Shown one piece after another: positions 26,142 to 34,847 of a stretch of DNA of 64,000 nucleotides (positions are counted from its first letter, which is position 1; each line of letters opens with the position of its first letter). Source of the stretch: 20CM-2-65-7 sp963830455 (GTDB taxonomy: Bacteria; Gemmatimonadota; Gemmatimonadetes; Gemmatimonadales; GWC2-71-9); contig CAWHMT010000002.1 of assembly GCA_963830455.1 (NCBI GenBank), positions 1,092,740 through 1,156,739 of the forward strand, given 5' to 3'. The notes beneath the pieces were generated by a model, which saw only the letters and a program-made list of their open reading frames with translations, ran no database searches and was not told where the DNA came from. The position numbers and the translations under genes were made by a program.

Positions 26142-27320
26142 ATGGACCCGCTCGCCGTGGCGATACTCGCGGGCGCCGTCGCGTTTGTCGGATACGCGTA
26201 CATCGGATACCCGTGCCTGCTCAAGCTTGTGAGCCTGCTGCGCCCAGGGCGCCGCCCGAAGGATGCACCGACCTCCTGGCCATTCGTGAGCATCACGATC
26301 CCGGTGTACAACGAAGCGGCAACGATCGCGGCGAAGCTGCGCCGGACTCTGGAGATCGACTATCCAGCCGAGCGCCTACAGATCGTCGTGGTGTCGGACG
26401 CCTCGACAGACGACACCGATATCATCGTTCAAGGTTTCGCCGATCGGGGGGTTGAATTGTTTCGCGTGCCCGTACGGCGCGGGAAGACCGGTGCCGAGAA
26501 CGCAGCGCTGCCCCTGTTGCGCGGCGAGATCATTGTGAACACGGACGCCTCCATCTACGTCCCCCCGGACGCGCTCCGCCCGCTGATCGCGGCTTTCACG
26601 GATCCTGCCGTCGGCGTGGCGTCTGGCCGGGACGTGAGCGTCACCCGCCTCGGCGATCACAGCAACCAGGGGGAGTCGGGTTACGTCGAGTACGAAATGT
26701 GGCTCCGGGAGTTGGAGACGCGCGTCGACGGGATCGTCGGTGCGTCGGGGTGTTTCTACGCCATCCGGGCGGACCTGCATCAGGTCAACGTGCCGGACGG
26801 CCTGAGTCGCGACTTTGCGGCGGCGCTGATCGCGCGCGAAAGCGGTTATCGGTCGGCCTCAGTTCCGCACGCTATCTGCTTCGTTCCGCGCACGGCCTCG
26901 GTGCGCAACGAGTTCCGGCGCAAAGTGCGAACGATGACGCAAGGGATGCAGACGCTGATGTACAAGCGTCACCTGCTCAATCCGGCGCGCTTTGGGTTGT
27001 TCGCGTGGATGCTCTTCAGTCATAAGGTGTGCCGCTGGCTGGCTCCGTGGGCCGCGCTCGCTGCGCTGGCAGCGCTGGTTGTACTGAGCTCCACCGCGCC
27101 GTGGGCGCGCTGGCTCCTCGGGGGTGTCGCGGCGGTCGGTCTTGTTGCGGCCGCGGGTTGGACCTGGCCGCTGGGACGCGTGGCGGCCAGGGTGCTGGCC
27201 ATCCCCGCGTACTTGGTTAGCGGCAACGTTGCGGCGCTGCTGGCCTCGATCGGGGCTCTGCGAGGTGCGCATCATGCCGCCTGGGAGCCGACGCGGCGCG
27301 ATGGGGTGGCCGTGCAGTAG
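26142..27320 (+). CDS. Membrane glycosyltransferase family 2, tandem copy B
   Basis: Paralogue of 24817-26016 with the same architecture: N-terminal helix, VSITIPVYNEAATIAAKLRR, VVVSDASTDDTD, DASIYVP, RKVRTMTQGMQTLMY and C-terminal helices. I place the start at ATG 26142 because it aligns with the start of copy A. The frame is open from GTG 26013, which overlaps the preceding stop and would add 43 residues of no obvious conservation. Substitutions are scattered along the length, so both copies seem maintained; they may add the same sugar type at different positions. Confidence 0.85.
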   Translation: MDPLAVAILAGAVAFVGYAYIGYPCLLKLVSLLRPGRRPKDAPTSWPFVSITIPVYNEAATIAAKLRRTLEIDYPAERLQIVVVSDASTDDTDIIVQGFADRGVELFRVPVRRGKTGAENAALPLLRGEIIVNTDASIYVPPDALRPLIAAFTDPAVGVASGRDVSVTRLGDHSNQGESGYVEYEMWLRELETRVDGIVGASGCFYAIRADLHQVNVPDGLSRDFAAALIARESGYRSASVPHAICFVPRTASVRNEFRRKVRTMTQGMQTLMYKRHLLNPARFGLFAWMLFSHKVCRWLAPWAALAALAALVVLSSTAPWARWLLGGVAAVGLVAAAGWTWPLGRVAARVLAIPAYLVSGNVAALLASIGALRGAHHAAWEPTRRDGVAVQ

Positions 27321-27326
27321 GTCGAG

Positions 27327-27986
27327 TCAGCCTGACAACGCGTCGAGGGGTTTCGCGTCGCCAGAATCTGTCACTTTCATCGAGCTCTCGCCGCGCAGCT
27401 CTGCCGAACGCCCGCCCACGACATAGGCATCACCAGTGGCCACCGCCGCCACCAGCTCCGCGCGCCGCTCCGGTGTCAAAAACCGGTCGTCGTACGACGT
27501 GAAGTCGAAGGTCGGGGAGGTCTTCAGGCGTGCGCGATGCCATTCGAGATACTCATTGAGCGGGCGAATCACGCGCGCGGGATTCCCGGCGCACACTGTG
27601 TCCGGCGGCAAGCTCTGCGTCACGACGGAATTGGCACCGACGATCGTCCGCGGTCCGATCTCCACCCCGGGGAGGATCACGGTCCGCGCTCCGATGTGGC
27701 TGTGTGAACGGATGACCACCCGGCCGATCCGCCCCGCGTCCAAGAACTCGTCCATTTGCGCGTCATGCGCGAGGATCAAGCATTCAGGCCCGAAAAAGCA
27801 CCAGTCCTCTATAGTGATCAGAAAACAATGGCTCGTGTCAATCGATGTCGAGTCAGGAAGAAGGACACCTCGGCCGATCCTCATGCCCATCTGGCGCAGC
27901 TTCGCCCAGCGGCGTTCCAGACGGATTGCCTCGACGCGGGACTTCAGTGCGGCTGCCGCGTCGATGATCGCACCCAGCACGCTCAT
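27327..27986 (-). CDS. Hexapeptide-repeat (LbH) acetyltransferase
   Basis: The 219-residue protein has imperfect hexapeptide repeats that form a left-handed beta helix (GRVVIRSHSHIGARTVILPG, VEIGPRTIVGANSVVTQSLP) and the closing motif AGNPARVIRP of the sugar O-acetyltransferase group. His residues in the repeats could act as catalytic base. It probably acetylates the EPS or a precursor. It overlaps the deacetylase gene upstream by four bases, so acetylation and deacetylation functions are co-expressed. Confidence 0.87.
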   Translation of the reverse strand: MSVLGAIIDAAAALKSRVEAIRLERRWAKLRQMGMRIGRGVLLPDSTSIDTSHCFLITIEDWCFFGPECLILAHDAQMDEFLDAGRIGRVVIRSHSHIGARTVILPGVEIGPRTIVGANSVVTQSLPPDTVCAGNPARVIRPLNEYLEWHRARLKTSPTFDFTSYDDRFLTPERRAELVAAVATGDAYVVGGRSAELRGESSMKVTDSGDAKPLDALSG

Positions 27987-29023
27987 GCATGTCCCCGGAC
28001 CAGCTGACTGACCCGGTCGAGCCCGCTCGCGTATCGCGTTAGGTCTTGGATGTCGTCGGCGTACGCGAAGCGGTGTACCCGGAACGGCCCCTCCGGGCTC
28101 GCGAAATCCTGCAGCCCGGCGTAACCCGGGGTTCCCACGACCGCGCCAGCAAAACCGAGCGTCCGTAAGACGTTGATTTCGCGCTCACCGTAGTCCTGGG
28201 ACCGACCGTTGGGATAGCAGAAAACGGGCACAGGGTGCGACGCTTCGGCCTTGAGGCGCTCCCACGATTGCTCGAGCTCCCGCCGGCTCTGATCGGAAGT
28301 CGCGCGGGCGAGGATGGGATGGGTGACGGTATGCGGGCCGAAGCTCATGCCGCGTGGCTCGAGCGATCGCACCTGGTCCCACGACATGGGCGCGTAGCGG
28401 AGCGGCGGACGCTCCGGCACCTCCACTTCAGCGGCCGTGGCGAGCCGCCGGATCGCCGCGAGCTTCTCGGCGTCCGGCACTTCCTTGCAGCGTTCAGTGA
28501 AGTCAGCCTGAGCCTCGCTATACCCCGTGATGGGGCCACGGGAGTAGTGCAGTGTCTTTGCGCCTAACTCGACGTCGAGCGACGGGCGCGTGGTGTGGTG
28601 GAGCACGTACTCGATCTGGTCCCACCAGAACCAAAGGGTCCCGTCCAGAAACCCGCTGGTCACGAACGTTGTCACCGGGCAGTCGAAGTCGGCGAAGATC
28701 GGACCTGCCACTGTCGCCTGCTCCAGGTAGCCGTCGTCAATGGTGAAGGCAACTGCTCGATCGAGGGTCGGCGCGCCCTCACCGAGCCGACGAAACAACT
28801 CCGTCAGGCTGACAAGCTCGTAGCGCTCGCGCCGCAGGTAGGCGAGGGCCGAGCGCAGCAAGGAGGGATCGTGGCCCGTCGAGCCGAGGTCGCCGTCCGT
28901 GAACCGGTGCAGCATGAAGATCGTGCCACGGCCCAGCTTGAACGGCGCCCAGATACCGGAGAAGGGCTTTGCGGTCAAGGTGGCTAGCACGAGGCGCTTC
29001 AGGGCAGAAGTCACCGCTGGCAC
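27983..29023 (-). CDS. Polysaccharide deacetylase (NodB-homology, CE4 type)
   Basis: The 346-residue protein has MLHRF (residues 37-41), the NodB motif variant FTIDDGY (93-99) with the metal-binding Asp pair, and FGPHTVTHPIL with two His of the metal site. It would remove N- or O-acetyl groups from a polysaccharide. No clear Sec signal is visible; the N-terminus is basic with a hydrophobic stretch. It begins directly after the stop of the lipoprotein gene 29024-31879 and overlaps the acetyltransferase gene downstream. Confidence 0.85.
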   Translation of the reverse strand: MPAVTSALKRLVLATLTAKPFSGIWAPFKLGRGTIFMLHRFTDGDLGSTGHDPSLLRSALAYLRRERYELVSLTELFRRLGEGAPTLDRAVAFTIDDGYLEQATVAGPIFADFDCPVTTFVTSGFLDGTLWFWWDQIEYVLHHTTRPSLDVELGAKTLHYSRGPITGYSEAQADFTERCKEVPDAEKLAAIRRLATAAEVEVPERPPLRYAPMSWDQVRSLEPRGMSFGPHTVTHPILARATSDQSRRELEQSWERLKAEASHPVPVFCYPNGRSQDYGEREINVLRTLGFAGAVVGTPGYAGLQDFASPEGPFRVHRFAYADDIQDLTRYASGLDRVSQLVRGHA

Positions 29024-31879
29024 CTAGTGACGCCCCGAGACATAGAAGTGGTCAAGCAGCATGAAGTCGACCCGGGTCTTCATTCCCCCAAAACCACCCC
29101 AGATGGGAGTCCACTGACCACTGTAGACCCCATGCGTGTAGTCGTAGTCTGTGTCGAGGAACTTGATGTTGGTGTATTCCGTCACCAGGACAGTATCGAT
29201 CCAAACTCGGACAATGCCGTCATGGTTGTTCGGCGTTCCGACGTTTACGTACAGTTCGATGTGATTCCAAACTCCGCACGTAAACTGCTTCGTGGTATTC
29301 ACATTCTGATAGCGCGGGACGCCCGAACCTCCATTGACCTCGGCAGTATCACGGTCATCGGCCTCGGCGGTGTAGTAGGCCAGCTGCATGCTTGACATCA
29401 GTTTCTGTTGGTCCCCGTTCTCCAGGACCAGGAATTCGTCATTGGTAGCATAAGTGCCGTCCCCCCCGTGGGAGAGATAGAACAGCTTGGTACCGACGGC
29501 TTGGTTCTCGAAGTTTGCCGTGGGTATCTTGGCCCGGAAGGAGACGTATACCTCCCGATAGGGGGTCCCATTCCGCTCGGGCAAGGCGTCCCAGAAGTCC
29601 CACCTGCCAGGACCATCTCCCCCGACTTCGCCACTCGGCCACCTCGTCAGCAATGTACCCGACGGAGTTAGCGGGGCCGACGCATCCTGCACGATCGCGA
29701 AATTTTGCGGGTCGTAAGCGATGTTAGATACGCCATACAAATCGGTGCCGACGCCGGGCAGCGTAGTGAAGTCTTTCTCAAAGATCGGTGTAAAGCCGGC
29801 CGGTTCGTGCGGGTTGGGACTCGATGGCGGGGGGCCGCCCGTTACCGCGCCTTTGAAGGCGGCGGCGATCGTCTCCCATTGGGCAACCGGGCGTGTCGTG
29901 ATCCAGACAAACGTCACCGGGCTCGCATCCAGGGTGTAGTAGTGGCCCGCCTGGGAGTCGAGGGTGAACTCGGCTGCGGCTCCTCCATCTCCCTGCTCAT
30001 CTTGACCAGGCCACGTCGGGTTGTCGAACATGTAGCCCTGGCCCACGAGGCCCGTGATCGTGCCGGCGTCCTCGTCTCCGCGGGCGATGACGATCTCGCC
30101 CGCGCCGGCCGGCGTAATGGATACCGAGGGCAACTCGCCGTTGAATCCGTCGCTCGTCTGGTTTCCCATCGCCGTGTTGGACGTATCGAAGGGGCTCGCG
30201 GCGGCGCCGGCAATGTCATACACGATGAAGCCTGACCCCAGGGGGAGCGGCGAGTCGAACGTCAACGTCAGCGTCAGCGAGCTACTGGTCACCGCGTTCG
30301 CCGCATAGAACATCCACTCGATGCCCCCAAAGCCATTCGTGATCGGACTCCCGGGGACCTCCGTGTACGTGTTGCCGTTCCCGTCGGCGATGCCGGTGAG
30401 CAGCGCGTCGAAGTCTCGCGTCAGCGTGAAGACGAGCAGGTTGCCCGAGGACGGCGCCTGCAGCGGTACGGTGGTGGCACCCTGCCCGCTATTGCCGACA
30501 TACATGTGCACGATACGGATGCCGGGACCCGGCGCCGTGCCTGCAGCGGCAGCCTTGAGAGCGATTGCCACCGTCTCGTAGGCGTCAGACCCGCCGACGA
30601 AGACGGTTGGGCTGATGACTCCGGGGGCACCTTGGACGGTGTACTGCGTGACCGACCCCGCCAACAAGTCCGCGGACGTGAGCTTAAAGCTGTCTCCTGC
30701 GGTAAAGGACCCGAGTCGTGCGAGATCTTCATCGACGGCCACCTGGTACACGAGGTCGCCGCCCGCACTGGTCGTGATGCTCCCGGCGGCCCATGTGGAG
30801 GTAGCGTGGTCCGTGGTCGCGGAGTCACTACTGCCGTCGAGGGCATTCGTCAGCGCGATGTTGTACCACTCACTCGCGACCGCGGAAACGAGATCGGCCG
30901 ATCCGCCCGTAAACGACACGGTGATGTGCACGACTCCCGCCCGCGCGTTCAAGGCATAGAACACCGCGAGGTGGCGTGCCCGGCTGGGGACCGCGCCGCG
31001 GCTGTAGGGGCTGGCAACTTCGTCGCCGACGCGATAGGTGTTGCCCTGGTCGTCGCTGACTGAGGCCGTGACACCGGCCTCTGAACCGTATTGGACGGCC
31101 ACGATCAAGCAGTTGTGCGGCAGACTCTTGTTCGGAAGGAAGATGTTCAGGCCCGGGATGGTGTCTCTCGTGAACGGTGTGCTGACATGTTGCACGAGCG
31201 TCGGCACTGCCACCGGCGGCCCTGCCACCGTGATTGTCGTCGACCCGGCAACCCCACCGTACACTGCTACCACGGTGGCCTCGCCGCCGCCGACCGCTGT
31301 GACTTGCGCCGTCTGCTGGCCCGTGGTCACCACCGTGGCCACGGTGCTCTTCATGGTGGCCCAGGTAACCTGGTCCGTGACCGGAGTGCCGTTCACATCG
31401 AGGATTGTCGCCGTCAGGCGCGCGGTGTCACCGGGCATCAAACTGACCGCTGCCGGACTCACGATCACGCTGAAGCTTCCCAGGGTCACGGTGACTGGCA
31501 CGTCACCCGTGAGCGGCGCCAGGATGATCGAGATCGCGGGGTTTGTCCCGGGTGCAATACTCCGCATGACCGATCCGCTGTGCGTCTCCACGCCGCCGGC
31601 GTCGTACGCGCGCAGCGCGATAGTGCGATCCGAGCCCGCGGAGATCGTAATGGTGCCCGCTGCGACGCTATCGACTCTGGGAATGTTGAACACCAGTGGC
31701 GTCGCGATGTCGGGTGCGGTGACTTCCACCACCACCATGGCGATCACCGTTCCAGAGAGATCCGCTCTGACCAAGAGGCTGGCTTGGCCGGCGTGACTTT
31801 CCGGTCCCGCGGGCTCGCGCGGCAGGCACGATCCTAGCGCGACCAGGGAGACGAGTGTCGCGGCGATCCGCAGGCGCAT
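29024..31879 (-). CDS. Large lipoprotein: Big_2, paired beta domains and shared C-terminal beta-rich domain
   Basis: The 951-residue protein starts with a lipoprotein signal (MRLRIAATLVSLVALGSC, Cys18). The region to about 130 matches the neighbour at 31892. A Big_2 domain follows (about 140-220), then two related domains, each with a DxxGNTY motif (SDDQGNTY and DGNGNTY) and each ending in an ALKAA/AAFKGA strand. The last 265 residues are the domain of 6447-7343 (EPAGFTPIFEKDF to LLDHFYVSGR), nearly the same at protein level. An outer-membrane surface protein that binds or trims the EPS is a reasonable guess; no catalytic residues can be named. Confidence 0.82.
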   Translation of the reverse strand: MRLRIAATLVSLVALGSCLPREPAGPESHAGQASLLVRADLSGTVIAMVVVEVTAPDIATPLVFNIPRVDSVAAGTITISAGSDRTIALRAYDAGGVETHSGSVMRSIAPGTNPAISIILAPLTGDVPVTVTLGSFSVIVSPAAVSLMPGDTARLTATILDVNGTPVTDQVTWATMKSTVATVVTTGQQTAQVTAVGGGEATVVAVYGGVAGSTTITVAGPPVAVPTLVQHVSTPFTRDTIPGLNIFLPNKSLPHNCLIVAVQYGSEAGVTASVSDDQGNTYRVGDEVASPYSRGAVPSRARHLAVFYALNARAGVVHITVSFTGGSADLVSAVASEWYNIALTNALDGSSDSATTDHATSTWAAGSITTSAGGDLVYQVAVDEDLARLGSFTAGDSFKLTSADLLAGSVTQYTVQGAPGVISPTVFVGGSDAYETVAIALKAAAAGTAPGPGIRIVHMYVGNSGQGATTVPLQAPSSGNLLVFTLTRDFDALLTGIADGNGNTYTEVPGSPITNGFGGIEWMFYAANAVTSSSLTLTLTFDSPLPLGSGFIVYDIAGAAASPFDTSNTAMGNQTSDGFNGELPSVSITPAGAGEIVIARGDEDAGTITGLVGQGYMFDNPTWPGQDEQGDGGAAAEFTLDSQAGHYYTLDASPVTFVWITTRPVAQWETIAAAFKGAVTGGPPPSSPNPHEPAGFTPIFEKDFTTLPGVGTDLYGVSNIAYDPQNFAIVQDASAPLTPSGTLLTRWPSGEVGGDGPGRWDFWDALPERNGTPYREVYVSFRAKIPTANFENQAVGTKLFYLSHGGDGTYATNDEFLVLENGDQQKLMSSMQLAYYTAEADDRDTAEVNGGSGVPRYQNVNTTKQFTCGVWNHIELYVNVGTPNNHDGIVRVWIDTVLVTEYTNIKFLDTDYDYTHGVYSGQWTPIWGGFGGMKTRVDFMLLDHFYVSGRH

Positions 31880-31891
31880 CCGAACGCCTCG

Positions 31892-32548
31892 TTACGGAGT
31901 TACGGTGATGGTGGCGGTACCCGTCACTCCTCGGAAGACAGCCGAGATCGACGTCGTGCCGACGCCGGTGGCGGTCACCAGCCCAGTTGCGTCAACGGTG
32001 GCAATCCCGGGGTGTTGCGTGGCCCATGTGACGACCCCTGTGATCGGATGCCCTTGGGCATCCAGGATCGCCGCGGACAGCGGTGTCGTTCCCGCGACTG
32101 ACAGCGTGGCAGACGGGGGTGTGACGGTGACGCTGACCGTTCCAAGTGTCACGGTGATCGGCAAGTCACCCGTGAGAGGAGTCAGGAGGATCGCTATGTT
32201 GGAATTGGTGCCCGGTAGAATCGTGACGGTCACCGATCCATTGTGCGTCTCGACACCCCCGGTGTCGTAGGCACGAAGAGTGATGGTACGATTCGACCCT
32301 GCCGGGATCGTGATGGTGCCGTTAGCGGTGCCATTGACGATGGGGATGTTGAACACGAGCATCGTCGGGATGTCCGGCGCCGTCACGTTCGCAACGATGG
32401 TTGCGGCCATGGTGCCGGAGAGGTTGGCGGTGATGACGAACGTCGCGTCGTCGCCAGGCGGGCCGACCGTGCTCCGTTCGGCGCACGACACCAACACCGC
32501 CAGGAACCCCAAGGCGACCGATAAGGACGTCAGTCGGCTCCGTAGCAT
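31892..32548 (-). CDS. Small Big_2 lipoprotein, short paralogue of the adjacent N-terminus
   Basis: The 218-residue protein has a lipoprotein signal with lipobox LVSC (Cys22), a beta domain (SGTMAATIVANVTAPDIP) and one Big_2 repeat ending SAVFRGVTGTATITVTP. It aligns with the first 230 residues of the next gene and stops where that gene continues into further domains. Tandem duplication with truncation, or duplication of an anchoring module, explains the pair. First gene of the minus-strand operon 32548-27327; a candidate -24/-12 promoter lies about 100 bases upstream. Confidence 0.82.
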   Translation of the reverse strand: MLRSRLTSLSVALGFLAVLVSCAERSTVGPPGDDATFVITANLSGTMAATIVANVTAPDIPTMLVFNIPIVNGTANGTITIPAGSNRTITLRAYDTGGVETHNGSVTVTILPGTNSNIAILLTPLTGDLPITVTLGTVSVTVTPPSATLSVAGTTPLSAAILDAQGHPITGVVTWATQHPGIATVDATGLVTATGVGTTSISAVFRGVTGTATITVTP

Positions 32549-32658
32549 GTGGTACGCCTTCTGTTAGGGACATCCAAGGGGGGGGCAAGGTTCGCGCCAC
32601 CAACGCGTTCTGATGCCAGCCTCCCGATGGGCTGGCGAAGTTGGGAACTGTGGCAGGG

Positions 32659-32675
32659 GTGCAACACAGGACCCT
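32659..32675 (-). promoter_or_regulatory. Candidate sigma-54 (-24/-12) promoter, minus strand
   Basis: On the minus strand AGGGTCCTGTGTTGCA has GG and GC 12 bases apart with a perfect TTGCA. The -24 half is weaker than consensus. The predicted start near 32649 gives a leader of about 100 bases, which contains a GCCAGCC/GGCTGGC hairpin (about 32615-32637). Confidence 0.4.
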
Positions 32676-32783
32676 AGGTTTCGTGCCGCATGCGTGCAAC
32701 AGGGAGATCGTTGTTAAACGGGGCCTTGGGTCTAGTCGTAGTCCGCGTCTTGCGTGTAGCCCGGGGGCGAAAGGAGGCTCGGA

Positions 32784-33983
32784 ATGCGCTACGACGTCGC
32801 GGTGGCCGGTGGCGGCATCGTCGGTCTGGCGACCGCCCTGGCGCTGGTCGAGAGTGGCCAGCTGTCGGTCGTGCTGCTCGAGGCCGAGGAGCGTCTCGCG
32901 GGCCACCAGAGTAGCCACAATAGCGGCGTCATTCATTCCGGCCTCTACTACCTCCCCGACTCACTCAAAGCGCAGACCTGCCGTGAGGGGCGCGAGGCGA
33001 TGTACCGATTCTGCGCCGACGAGGGCATCCCCTACCGGCAGGATGGCAAGCTCGTCGTCGCCACGCGGCCCGAGGAGCTCGCGGCTTTGGCGCAGCTGGA
33101 GGCGCGGGGGCGTGCAAACGGGCTCGCCGGCATCCGGCAGCTCGGACAGGAGGAGTTGCGCGAGCTCGAGCCTGAGGTCACTGGCCTCGCCGGCTTGTGG
33201 GTTCCAGAGACTGGGGTGGTCGACTTTGCCAAAGTGGCCGCTGCCTTTGCCCGGCGCGTGCAGGCGCGCGGCGCGGAGATTCGTACGGGGGCTCGTGTGG
33301 TGGCGGCGCGTGAGGACGGGTCCGCGCTCGTCGTCGAAACGACCGCTGGCGACGTGCACGCCTCGCTGCTGGTGACGTGCGCCGGCCTGCAGGCGGACCG
33401 CCTGGCCCGGGCCTGCGGCGTGGACCCGGGGGTAATGATCATTCCGTTTCGCGGTGAGTACTACGAGCTCCTGCCTGCGAGGCGTGACCTGGTGCGTCAC
33501 CCGATCTACCCCGTGCCTGATCCGCGTTTCCCTTTCCTCGGCGTGCACTTTACGCGCACGATCGATGACCGCGTGCACGCCGGGCCGAACGCTGTTCTCG
33601 CGCTCAAGCGAGAGGGCTATCGCCGCACCGACGTCTCGGCCCGGGATGTTGCGGAAATGCTGTCGTTCGTGGGCTTTTGGCGAATGGCCACCCGGTATTG
33701 GAAGACGGGACTCGCCGAGATGGGGCGGTCGGTGAGCAAGAGCGCCTTTGTACGGGCGTTACAGCGGCTGGTGCCGAATCTGCGTGCGGAGGACCTGGTG
33801 CCTGGGGGGAGCGGGGTGCGGGCTCAGGCCGTCGATCGCTCCGGGGCGTTAGTCGCTGATTTTCGGATCGTCGAGGGGCGGCGCTCGCTCCATGTTCTCA
33901 ATGCGCCATCCCCGGCAGCGACGGCATCCATCAGTATCGGTCGCCATATCGCCCGTCGGGCGCTGGCGATGCTGGCGGGCTGA
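32784..33983 (+). CDS. lhgO: L-2-hydroxyglutarate oxidase
   Basis: The 399-residue FAD enzyme begins with the dinucleotide-binding motif VAVAGGGIVGLATALAL and the family signature HNSGVIHSGLYYLPDSLKA (residues about 51-69). A flavin-site segment follows near the C-terminus. The length matches LhgO. It oxidises L-2-hydroxyglutarate to 2-oxoglutarate, passing electrons to the membrane quinone pool. A strong Shine-Dalgarno sequence, AAAGGAGG (about 32771-32778), supports ATG 32784. A metabolic gene inside an EPS locus, divergent from the lipoprotein operon and convergent with the sugar transferase; no functional link is evident. Confidence 0.92.
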   Translation: MRYDVAVAGGGIVGLATALALVESGQLSVVLLEAEERLAGHQSSHNSGVIHSGLYYLPDSLKAQTCREGREAMYRFCADEGIPYRQDGKLVVATRPEELAALAQLEARGRANGLAGIRQLGQEELRELEPEVTGLAGLWVPETGVVDFAKVAAAFARRVQARGAEIRTGARVVAAREDGSALVVETTAGDVHASLLVTCAGLQADRLARACGVDPGVMIIPFRGEYYELLPARRDLVRHPIYPVPDPRFPFLGVHFTRTIDDRVHAGPNAVLALKREGYRRTDVSARDVAEMLSFVGFWRMATRYWKTGLAEMGRSVSKSAFVRALQRLVPNLRAEDLVPGGSGVRAQAVDRSGALVADFRIVEGRRSLHVLNAPSPAATASISIGRHIARRALAMLAG

Positions 33984-33988
33984 TTCCG

Positions 33989-34687
33989 CTACCAGGCTCC
34001 CCGCTTGCCGATCATCACCGGCAGCGTGCCAACCATGATCCGCAGATCCTCGAGCGTGGATTGGCGCGAGATGTATTCCAGATCGTACTTGAGCTTGCTC
34101 CGCACGTCGTCAAGGCATGTGTCGTACGTCTGACTGATTTGCGCCAGCCCCGTGATTCCGGGCCGGACGCGCTGGCGCTCCTGGTAGCGGTCGATCTGCA
34201 CGCGTAGCTGCGCAAAGATGGTGGGCTGCTCGGGGCGGGGACCGACCACGTCCATGTCCCCACGCAGCACGTTGATGAGCTGGGGCAACTCGTCCAGGCG
34301 GTACAGGCGCAGGAACCGGCCGATGCGTGTAACCCGGGGGTCGTCAGGCTGAGCCCATACCTGGTCGTTTCCGTTCGACGTCCGGCTGGTTGCCATCGTG
34401 CGGAACTTGTAGATCGTGAATGGTTTGCCACCGCAATCGCTGCTGCGCCGGTTGTTTCCCGCCGGCTCCCCGGGTGCCCGGCGGTCAATTCCGATGCGCG
34501 TCTGGACAAAAAAGATCGGTCCCCGCGAGGTCAGCTTGACGACAAGTGCAATCCCGATCATCAGCGGGGCCGTCACCAGGATTCCGAAGGCGGCGACGGC
34601 GACGTTGAGGGCACGCCGCAGGCTCTCGGACGGTGGCGCCGCTGTCGTTGTGCGTGGAAGGGCTTGGCTGATTCTGATGCTAGTCAC
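33989..34687 (-). CDS. Initiating sugar-phosphate transferase (short WbaP/PglC-like)
   Basis: The 232-residue protein of the bacterial sugar transferase family has one N-terminal hydrophobic hairpin (about 25-50), then FFVQTRIG, the basic KPFTIYKFRTM, DELPQLINVLRGDMDVVGPRPE and RVRPGITGLAQI, all hallmark motifs. It lacks the four-helix and Rossmann front end of the WcaJ-like protein at 54489. Role: transfer a sugar phosphate to undecaprenyl phosphate, starting the EPS repeat unit. Start GTG 34687. A good -24/-12 element lies upstream, next to the sigma-54 activator gene. Confidence 0.9.
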   Translation of the reverse strand: MTSIRISQALPRTTTAAPPSESLRRALNVAVAAFGILVTAPLMIGIALVVKLTSRGPIFFVQTRIGIDRRAPGEPAGNNRRSSDCGGKPFTIYKFRTMATSRTSNGNDQVWAQPDDPRVTRIGRFLRLYRLDELPQLINVLRGDMDVVGPRPEQPTIFAQLRVQIDRYQERQRVRPGITGLAQISQTYDTCLDDVRSKLKYDLEYISRQSTLEDLRIMVGTLPVMIGKRGAW

Positions 34688-34720
34688 GCTATGCGCTCGT
34701 CGCTGGGTTGACGGCGCGTA

Positions 34721-34738
34721 GTGCAGGTGCCGTGCCCC
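34721..34738 (-). promoter_or_regulatory. Candidate sigma-54 (-24/-12) promoter, minus strand
   Basis: On the minus strand GGGGCACGGCACCTGCAC shows GGCACG at -24 and CTGCA at -12 with the exact 12-base GG-GC spacing. The predicted start near 34711 leaves about 24 bases before GTG 34687. Lies between the sugar transferase gene and the sigma-54 activator gene. Confidence 0.5.
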
Positions 34739-34847
34739 GCGACCAACATCGGAAACGCCGTCAAATCAATCGATTACAAGTGCGGCGCGGATCGATGTAG
34801 CGCCGCGTCACGGCGCCTGTGGGGGGGGTGCTACAAACGCCGGTGGG

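Noticed and set aside
32615..32637. GCCAGCC/GGCTGGC hairpin as a terminator
   Set aside because: No U-run follows on either strand; it lies in the leader of the minus-strand lipoprotein gene.
32784..33983. L-2-hydroxyglutarate oxidase as part of the EPS system
   Set aside because: Motifs fit central metabolism; it has its own strong ribosome binding site and opposite orientation to its neighbours, so location alone is not evidence.
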